DNA from: Nanoarchaeales archaeon
GTDB lineage: Archaea > Nanobdellota > Nanobdellia > Woesearchaeales > UBA583
Assembly: GCA_013215525.1 (NCBI GenBank)
Contig: JABSQY010000010.1
Coordinates: 25,057-36,372, forward strand
DNA: 11,316 nucleotides
Direction of reading: 5' to 3'
Of this stretch, positions 7,434 to 11,316 are shown in pieces. Made by a program: the position numbers and the translations under genes. Under the pieces are notes generated by a model. The model was not told where the DNA came from. It made no database searches and was given only the letters and a program-made list of their open reading frames with translations. Every line of letters starts with the position of its first letter. Positions within the stretch are counted from its first letter, which is position 1.

Positions 7434-7519
7434 TTTACGCAGAGTAATATTTTACGCAAGAAAATAATAAAAATTGATTATGTAAAAAATATTAAATGTA
7501 TTTTATGCAAGATAATTAT
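7434..7519 (+). repeat. Cluster of TTTAYGCA motifs
   Basis: TTTACGCA at 7434, TTTACGCAAG at 7451 and TTTATGCAAG at 7502 are all on the plus strand, with offsets of 17 and 51 bases. Together the first two look like a shortened version of the ~50-base repeats upstream of the initiator gene, which also start with TTTAYGCAC and end with ACGCAAGAATTAT. They are possible initiator-binding sites. Confidence 0.45.
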
Positions 7520-7532
7520 ATATATATAATTA
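7513..7532. repeat. Perfect 20-base AT palindrome
   Basis: TAATTATATATATATAATTA is its own reverse complement. It directly follows a TTTATGCAAG motif and precedes two AAGCTTAT words (7532-7539 and 7543-7550). It could be an unwinding element or cruciform site. In DNA this AT-rich, a chance palindrome is also possible. Confidence 0.5.
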
Positions 7533-7585
7533 AGCTTATCTCAAGCTTATTATTTATACACTATAGAAAGTGAGGTTTAAATCAT

Positions 7586-7628
7586 ACCAGACCAGAACCA
7601 GAACATAACAAAACCAAACAAAAACGAA
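7586..7628. other. A/C-rich strand-asymmetric tract
   Basis: The plus strand is made almost wholly of A and C with one T and a few G over 43 bases. It begins with three ACCAG(A) units at 7586-7602. The minus strand, which the MCM transcript would read, is correspondingly G/U-rich and begins about 50 bases past the MCM stop. It may be part of a transcription end region or a single-strand binding site. Confidence 0.4.
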
Positions 7629-7660
7629 ATTATAAATAAGTATAACCTGGTGCGGGATTA

Positions 7661-7674
7661 TAAATAAAAAATTA
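7661..7674 (-). terminator. Possible U-rich terminator of the orc1/cdc6-mcm operon
   Basis: Just after the MCM stop the minus strand reads AATTTTTTATTTA, a T-run of the kind that ends archaeal transcripts without a hairpin. More T-runs follow near 7612-7630. T-runs are common throughout this AT-rich window, so the call is weak. Confidence 0.25.
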
Positions 7675-7678
7675 ATTA

Positions 7679-9727
7679 TTATTCTATAATTTTAAAGTTA
7701 TCTTTTCTAGGCTCGAATATTGTCCCCTCTTTTTTTAGAGTTTCTAAAATCCGATTTAAATCATTACTATTTAGACAATGATTTCTTACTACTTTTAATA
7801 TACTTTGATATGTAACTTGAGGGATTGTCTTTTCTAAATCTTTAATAATGTCAGTTACGAGCTTTAAATTATTTCTTGTATCTGTTGACGTACCAGTCAT
7901 TAATTTATCAATATCCATATCTCCAGTTTTTGAATCTATGATCCCCAATCTCTCAAGGGAATAATTAAAAATGTCAATTGCATTTAAAACATCTTTTTCC
8001 TCAACTTTGTTACTTAATCTTATTTTACAATAGGCCTCTGACAATCTAAAAATCGCCTCAAGTTGTCGCGGTGTTATTGGTATAGGTTTCTCTGTATTGT
8101 CCTCATACTGAGTACGGATTTTAACATAATGATCGCAAACGAAATCCCCCAAAGCCTCAGACATTACAGGTTTAAAAGATTGTGAAAAAATAATAAATTT
8201 TTTAATAAATAATGGTGTAATGTCTGGCGCGTTAGCTTTTGCATTATAACGATTTTTGAAAATTTGTTTTGAGATTTGTTGATCTCTTTTTTTGTCTGGA
8301 ATGTCTTGCATAGGGAAAATTAAATCAAATCTTGATAATAACGCGGGAGCTAGTTTTATTTGTTTACCAATATTTTCGCCGAAAGGATCAAAGCGCCCAC
8401 GTGTAGGATTTGCACCGGCTAATAATTTAGTCACAGATTTTAAAGATTGTCTGATTGTAGCTTTTGCAAAAGTTATCTGTTGAGATTCAAGTCCCTCGTG
8501 TAAACTTGCAATATCTTCTTTTTCTAATTTGTCAATCTCATCAATACAACATAACCCACCACTAGCCAGAACGAAAGCCCCCGCCTCCAGACTCCACTCT
8601 CCTGTTAATTCATCTTTAACAACTGCGCCAACGATTCCCGCTTTTGTGGAATTGTCTCCAGATATATAATAATATTTAGAAGAATAATATTTCATAATTC
8701 TCATTAGTTGAGTTTTTCCGAGTCCCGGATCTCCTATTAAAAATATATGAAATAATCCTCTGATGTGTGATCCGTCGAAACTTTGATATTCTCCTCCTCC
8801 TACTAATTGTAAAATCAAAGCCTCCTTAATTCTCAACATACCATTAAGACTAGAACCAACAGATAAAACAATTTTATTTAAAAAATCTGAATCCTTTACA
8901 AAATCTTTAAATTCTTGAATATCCTCTTTTGATAAAGTTAAATTTTCCTCTTCGAGATTATCTTTATTTATGCAAATAACATCAACAATTAAATCAGATC
9001 TAACAGAGTCTAAACCTTGACGAGTTTTTTTATTTACTTCTTTAAGAATTCCTATAATTTCGATTTTTTCTCCCGGAGAGTGTTTATCGTCCATTACTGG
9101 AGAAGTTAAAACACTATGTAATTTTAAATATATTTCTTTAGGGAGTTGCTTATCATTTAATGAATTAGGATCCTCAACAATTAACATCGTTTGAGTATCA
9201 ACTCGAACTTTTTTAACTATATCCATTGGAGCCTTACACCTCGGGCAAGCTTTAAGAGTTGTTAATTTTTCCTCAGTTTGTGGGAGTTTTAATCTTACAG
9301 TTGAGTAAGTACAATCTGGATTAGTACATAAATATTCTAAATGTGTAATCTCTGGTTTAATATCAGATTTTCTTTTAATTATTCCCTCAAAACATACAAG
9401 TTTATCTATGTGTTGACTTCTTATTTTCCTAATAGATATTTTCTCTGAGTTTGGAAAATTATAAAAAAAAGCTTGAGGTGTTTTTTCTAACTGGTCGGCG
9501 CTCTCTGAAAATTGTTTCATGGTTAAATGAAATAATTCTAAACAATCGCGAGGCCTATCAAAAAAACACTCCGCGAGCTCTTGATCGTAAATTATTAAAC
9601 TTTCAAAATTAATATTAATGATTTCTTTCCCGTGTTCTATGTGAGATCTTAAATCAATTCTGAGATACTCATCAATAAACCCGTGAAATCTTTTAATCAT
9701 TTCCTTACTATCTAAATTTATTGTCAT
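7679..9727 (-). CDS. mcm: Replicative DNA helicase MCM
   Basis: The 682-residue product has the full archaeal MCM layout and length. The N-terminal domain carries a zinc-binding C134-x4-C139 ... C161-x2-C164 set and an OB-fold region up to about 255. In the AAA+ core, Walker A is GDPGLGKTQ (332-340), Walker B is CCIDEID (393-399) and sensor 1 is LAGANP (N440). The arginine finger is in LLSRFDLIF (R466), and the TPRQLE box (552-557) holds the sensor 2 arginine R554. A winged-helix segment ends the protein. It should form a hexamer that unwinds DNA 3' to 5' at the fork. Several motifs differ from the usual forms (GKT for GKS, IDEID for IDEFD, LAGANP for LAAANP, HEGLE for HEALE), so it is divergent but all key residues are present. 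The ATG overlaps the stop of the initiator gene by 4 bases with no Shine-Dalgarno site, which implies coupled expression of initiator and helicase. Confidence 0.96.
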   Translation of the reverse strand: MTINLDSKEMIKRFHGFIDEYLRIDLRSHIEHGKEIININFESLIIYDQELAECFFDRPRDCLELFHLTMKQFSESADQLEKTPQAFFYNFPNSEKISIRKIRSQHIDKLVCFEGIIKRKSDIKPEITHLEYLCTNPDCTYSTVRLKLPQTEEKLTTLKACPRCKAPMDIVKKVRVDTQTMLIVEDPNSLNDKQLPKEIYLKLHSVLTSPVMDDKHSPGEKIEIIGILKEVNKKTRQGLDSVRSDLIVDVICINKDNLEEENLTLSKEDIQEFKDFVKDSDFLNKIVLSVGSSLNGMLRIKEALILQLVGGGEYQSFDGSHIRGLFHIFLIGDPGLGKTQLMRIMKYYSSKYYYISGDNSTKAGIVGAVVKDELTGEWSLEAGAFVLASGGLCCIDEIDKLEKEDIASLHEGLESQQITFAKATIRQSLKSVTKLLAGANPTRGRFDPFGENIGKQIKLAPALLSRFDLIFPMQDIPDKKRDQQISKQIFKNRYNAKANAPDITPLFIKKFIIFSQSFKPVMSEALGDFVCDHYVKIRTQYEDNTEKPIPITPRQLEAIFRLSEAYCKIRLSNKVEEKDVLNAIDIFNYSLERLGIIDSKTGDMDIDKLMTGTSTDTRNNLKLVTDIIKDLEKTIPQVTYQSILKVVRNHCLNSNDLNRILETLKKEGTIFEPRKDNFKIIE

Positions 9728-11064
9728 TTTTTATTATTGATTTTATTATTTTTTAATTTAATGGCGAGTTTCTCATCTCTCTCAGTTTCTAAAAATATAA
9801 GTTTTTTTTGATGTTCTCTATTAGCTTTATTTTTATCATCTTGTTTACTTGTTTTATTTTTTAATATATTGTTAATATATTTTTTTGAATCTGAATTAAT
9901 ATCTTTACTATTTAAATGATTTAATGAGTCAAGAGTATCATTAATATAAACCGATATATCTTTATTAAGTCTATAATTACTCGGTTTGTTAGATTTTCCC
10001 GGAGTGTGATAAATAATATTATTTAATCCTGCTATATTGTCGAGAGCTTTTAATAAAGTTGGCTTGGTAATTGTAACAGATAAATATTTATCTGATAAAA
10101 TATTATACATATCTAGAATGTCATTAGTATATTGTACATATTTTAAAATATTTAAAATCATAATTTCCTGTCGAGTTAATTGTTCTTTTAATGTTGAAAT
10201 AATAACCTCTCGGTACATATTAGACATTATTTTTTTAGTATCATATTTTGATTTTTTTGATATATGTTTTATAATTTCAAGTGTTGACATAATTCCCGTT
10301 CTTATATTTGAGGCATAAACTGAAAATGTATAACTTGCGATCTCTTCTAAAAAACTATAATCATCAATCCCGGAGATTCCCTCTTTCACTCTAGCGTTTA
10401 ATATTTTTAGAATTTGTTTCTCTGTTGGAGGAGTCCACGAGAGAATATCTTTCTCATAAAATTTAAATTTGTCTGTGAAATCTTTATCTTTTTTAGAATA
10501 TTTCTCAAACCAGGTTAGATCGTTAGTTATTAATATAATACAATATTTAACTCCTTTTCTTGAGCTTGATATAATATTAAATAATGATTTTGAAGAATCA
10601 GAATTATAAACTAATCTGTCAACCTCATCAAAAACAAAAACAAATTTTTTATCTTTATAAAAATCATCAAATTTTAAATATGTTGAATCTTTAGATTTAT
10701 TTATATATCCGCACTCCCTCATTATATGTTTTAAAATTTCCGTAGTTCTTGAGTAAGTTTTACAATTTATATTTATAACAATAGGAGCACCATTATTTAT
10801 ATTTTCTTTAAGTACGTCCTCATCGTTTTCTACGTACTTTTTAACATAAGATAGACTTATTGTTTTACCTAAACCTTTTTTACCTGTATATAATGTTTTA
10901 AATGATATATTATCAAACAAAAACTCAGAAATATTATCGATAATATTCTCAACCTCTGGAACTGGTATTATATTATTAGGTTCTTCGTCTGGGTTTGTGA
11001 ATATTTCATCTTTAATTATTTTAATATTAGAAAAAATTAATCTTTTTTTCATAGCCATAAACAT
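9724..11064 (-). CDS. cdc6: Orc1/Cdc6-family replication initiator
   Basis: The 446-residue product belongs to the AAA+ Orc1/Cdc6 initiators, which bind origin repeats and load MCM. Walker A is GKKGLGKT (61-68). The VININCKTYSRTTEILKHI segment (96-113) matches the usual stretch after it. Walker B is FVFVFDEVDRL (141-151), sensor 1 is LITND (N181) and sensor 2 arginine is R255 in ASNIRTGI. A winged-helix domain covers about 290-370 (LTRQEIMILNIL, KPTLLKALDNI). It is followed by a Lys/Asn-rich tail of about 70 residues that is longer and more basic than I would expect. The segment after sensor 1 (SKKDKDFTDKFKFYEKDILSW) lacks a clear arginine-finger match. ATGs at codons 1, 3 and 5 (11064, 11058, 11052) are all possible. 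No Shine-Dalgarno site is present, and the TATA spacing fits 11058 best. Confidence 0.93.
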   Translation of the reverse strand: MFMAMKKRLIFSNIKIIKDEIFTNPDEEPNNIIPVPEVENIIDNISEFLFDNISFKTLYTGKKGLGKTISLSYVKKYVENDEDVLKENINNGAPIVININCKTYSRTTEILKHIMRECGYINKSKDSTYLKFDDFYKDKKFVFVFDEVDRLVYNSDSSKSLFNIISSSRKGVKYCIILITNDLTWFEKYSKKDKDFTDKFKFYEKDILSWTPPTEKQILKILNARVKEGISGIDDYSFLEEIASYTFSVYASNIRTGIMSTLEIIKHISKKSKYDTKKIMSNMYREVIISTLKEQLTRQEIMILNILKYVQYTNDILDMYNILSDKYLSVTITKPTLLKALDNIAGLNNIIYHTPGKSNKPSNYRLNKDISVYINDTLDSLNHLNSKDINSDSKKYINNILKNKTSKQDDKNKANREHQKKLIFLETERDEKLAIKLKNNKINNKK

Positions 11065-11078
11065 TTTATATTTTTTTT

Positions 11079-11089
11079 ATTTATAAAAG
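11079..11089 (-). promoter_or_regulatory. Promoter (TATA box) of the orc1/cdc6-mcm operon
   Basis: The minus strand reads CTTTTATAAAT, preceded by an A-rich AACAAA that could act as the BRE. Its centre is 20 bases before the ATG at 11064, 26 before the ATG at 11058 and 32 before the ATG at 11052. With usual archaeal spacing, transcription would begin at or near 11058. The left end of repeat A is only 6 bases further upstream, so a protein bound there could affect this promoter. Confidence 0.5.
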
Positions 11090-11095
11090 TTTGTT

Positions 11096-11154
11096 TTCCC
11101 TTTACGCACTATATACACTATATAGAAAAATATTTTTAACGCAAGAATTATATT
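11096..11154 (+). repeat. Long direct repeat A upstream of the initiator gene
   Basis: It matches 11212-11261 throughout, apart from a few C/T changes and an extra 9-base unit: CACTATATA occurs twice in tandem at 11107-11124, but once in repeat B. It starts with TTTACGCAC, contains the palindrome AAAAATATTTTT (11126-11137) and ends with ACGCAAGAATTATATT. It is a possible binding site for the adjacent initiator. Confidence 0.85.
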
Positions 11155-11211
11155 AAACTTATTTAATAATTTAGGTTTAATATTTATACGTTTAATTTAT
11201 TTATGGACAGA

Positions 11212-11261
11212 TTCTCTTTATGCACTATATAGAAAAACATTTTTAACGCAAGAATTATATT
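11212..11261 (+). repeat. Long direct repeat B upstream of the initiator gene
   Basis: The second copy of repeat A, in the same orientation, with its start 116 bases further on. It begins TTCTCTTTATGCAC and ends ACGCAAGAATTATATT. It lacks the 9-base tandem unit, and its central palindrome is broken by one change (AAAAACATTTTT). Confidence 0.85.
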
Positions 11262-11316
11262 TATGTAATAATACTTTTTATACTAATAATTTATATTTGC
11301 ATTTTATGAAGTGGAG

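Larger units (their letters stand above)
7027..7678. other. 652-base non-coding region, candidate replication or regulatory region
   Basis: No frame on either strand gives a convincing gene; the longest plus-strand frame I checked from an ATG (7194) is 19 codons. The region holds an operator-like palindrome next to the small gene, an 18-base direct repeat, an alternating TA run at 7284-7297, and several TTTAYGCA / GCAAG motifs. It also has a perfect 20-base AT palindrome, tandem AAGCTTAT words and an A/C-rich tract. A plus-strand TATA-like sequence (CGATATATAAAAAAT, 7223-7237) has no gene after it. The very high AT content plus motifs shared with the region upstream of the initiator gene suggest an origin, which I infer rather than see. 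Confidence 0.5.
11065..11316. other. Non-coding region upstream of the initiator gene, candidate origin
   Basis: These 252 bases to the window edge hold no gene I can support. They contain the initiator promoter and two long direct repeats, an arrangement common for archaeal origins, which often lie next to an orc1/cdc6 gene. The classical archaeal ORB consensus is not visible. At the extreme right a plus-strand ATG (11306) lies about 26 bases after TTTTTATACTA (11275-11285), so a divergent leaderless gene may begin there. Only three complete codons are in view. Confidence 0.5.

Noticed and set aside
7027..7678. A CRISPR array, tRNA or box C/D RNA in the intergenic region
   Set aside because: The repeats are irregular, few, and without unique spacers of constant length. 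I see no cloverleaf or C/D boxes.
10037..10318. 93-codon plus-strand frame opposite orc1/cdc6
   Set aside because: It lies wholly inside a well-supported initiator gene. I see no domain, and such shadows are expected.

Overview
The window is very AT-rich, and every gene I can support lies on the minus strand, so transcription runs from high to low coordinates. It looks archaeal. It carries a minichromosome maintenance (MCM) helicase and an Orc1/Cdc6-type initiator. The first genes of transcription units have TATA boxes about 25-30 bases before the start codon and no Shine-Dalgarno site, a leaderless pattern. Internal genes of the surface operon instead have GAGGT/GGAGG sites. The style of the secreted proteins (short phenylalanine-rich signal peptides, serial Ig/PKD-like beta domains, type I membrane anchors, an FG-GAP-like DVDNDG motif) resembles that of DPANN archaea such as Woesearchaeota or Pacearchaeota, but that placement is inference. 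The divergent MCM and initiator, paired in one tight operon among unrecognised proteins, would also fit an extrachromosomal or integrated replicon. No integrase, capsid, transposase or conjugation gene is visible to settle this.

Layout from right to left. 11065-11316 is non-coding and holds two near-identical ~50-base direct repeats plus the promoter of the initiator gene. 9724-11064 encodes Orc1/Cdc6 and 7679-9727 encodes MCM, with a 4-base ATGA overlap. 7027-7678 is a 652-base non-coding stretch with an AT-rich 20-base palindrome, an 18-base direct repeat, an A/C-rich asymmetric tract, and copies of the same TTTAYGCA / GCAAGRATTATAT motifs found in the repeats upstream of the initiator. 6739-7026 is a 95-residue unknown gene whose predicted TATA box lies inside a perfect palindrome. 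1-6652 is a four-gene operon.

The operon makes a 1334-residue secreted multi-domain beta protein with no membrane anchor, then two proteins of the signal-peptide, ectodomain, single-membrane-helix, basic-tail type, then a lysine-rich coiled-coil protein without a signal peptide that runs off the left edge. Gene junctions are 4-base overlaps or 1-base gaps, so the four products are probably made together. A plausible reading is a surface assembly: the giant protein outside, held by the two anchored proteins, with the coiled-coil protein inside the cell.

The replication pair and the shared repeats on both sides of it suggest one or two replication origins, or iteron-like initiator-binding sites. 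The repeats and palindromes over promoters are seen directly. Their function is inferred.
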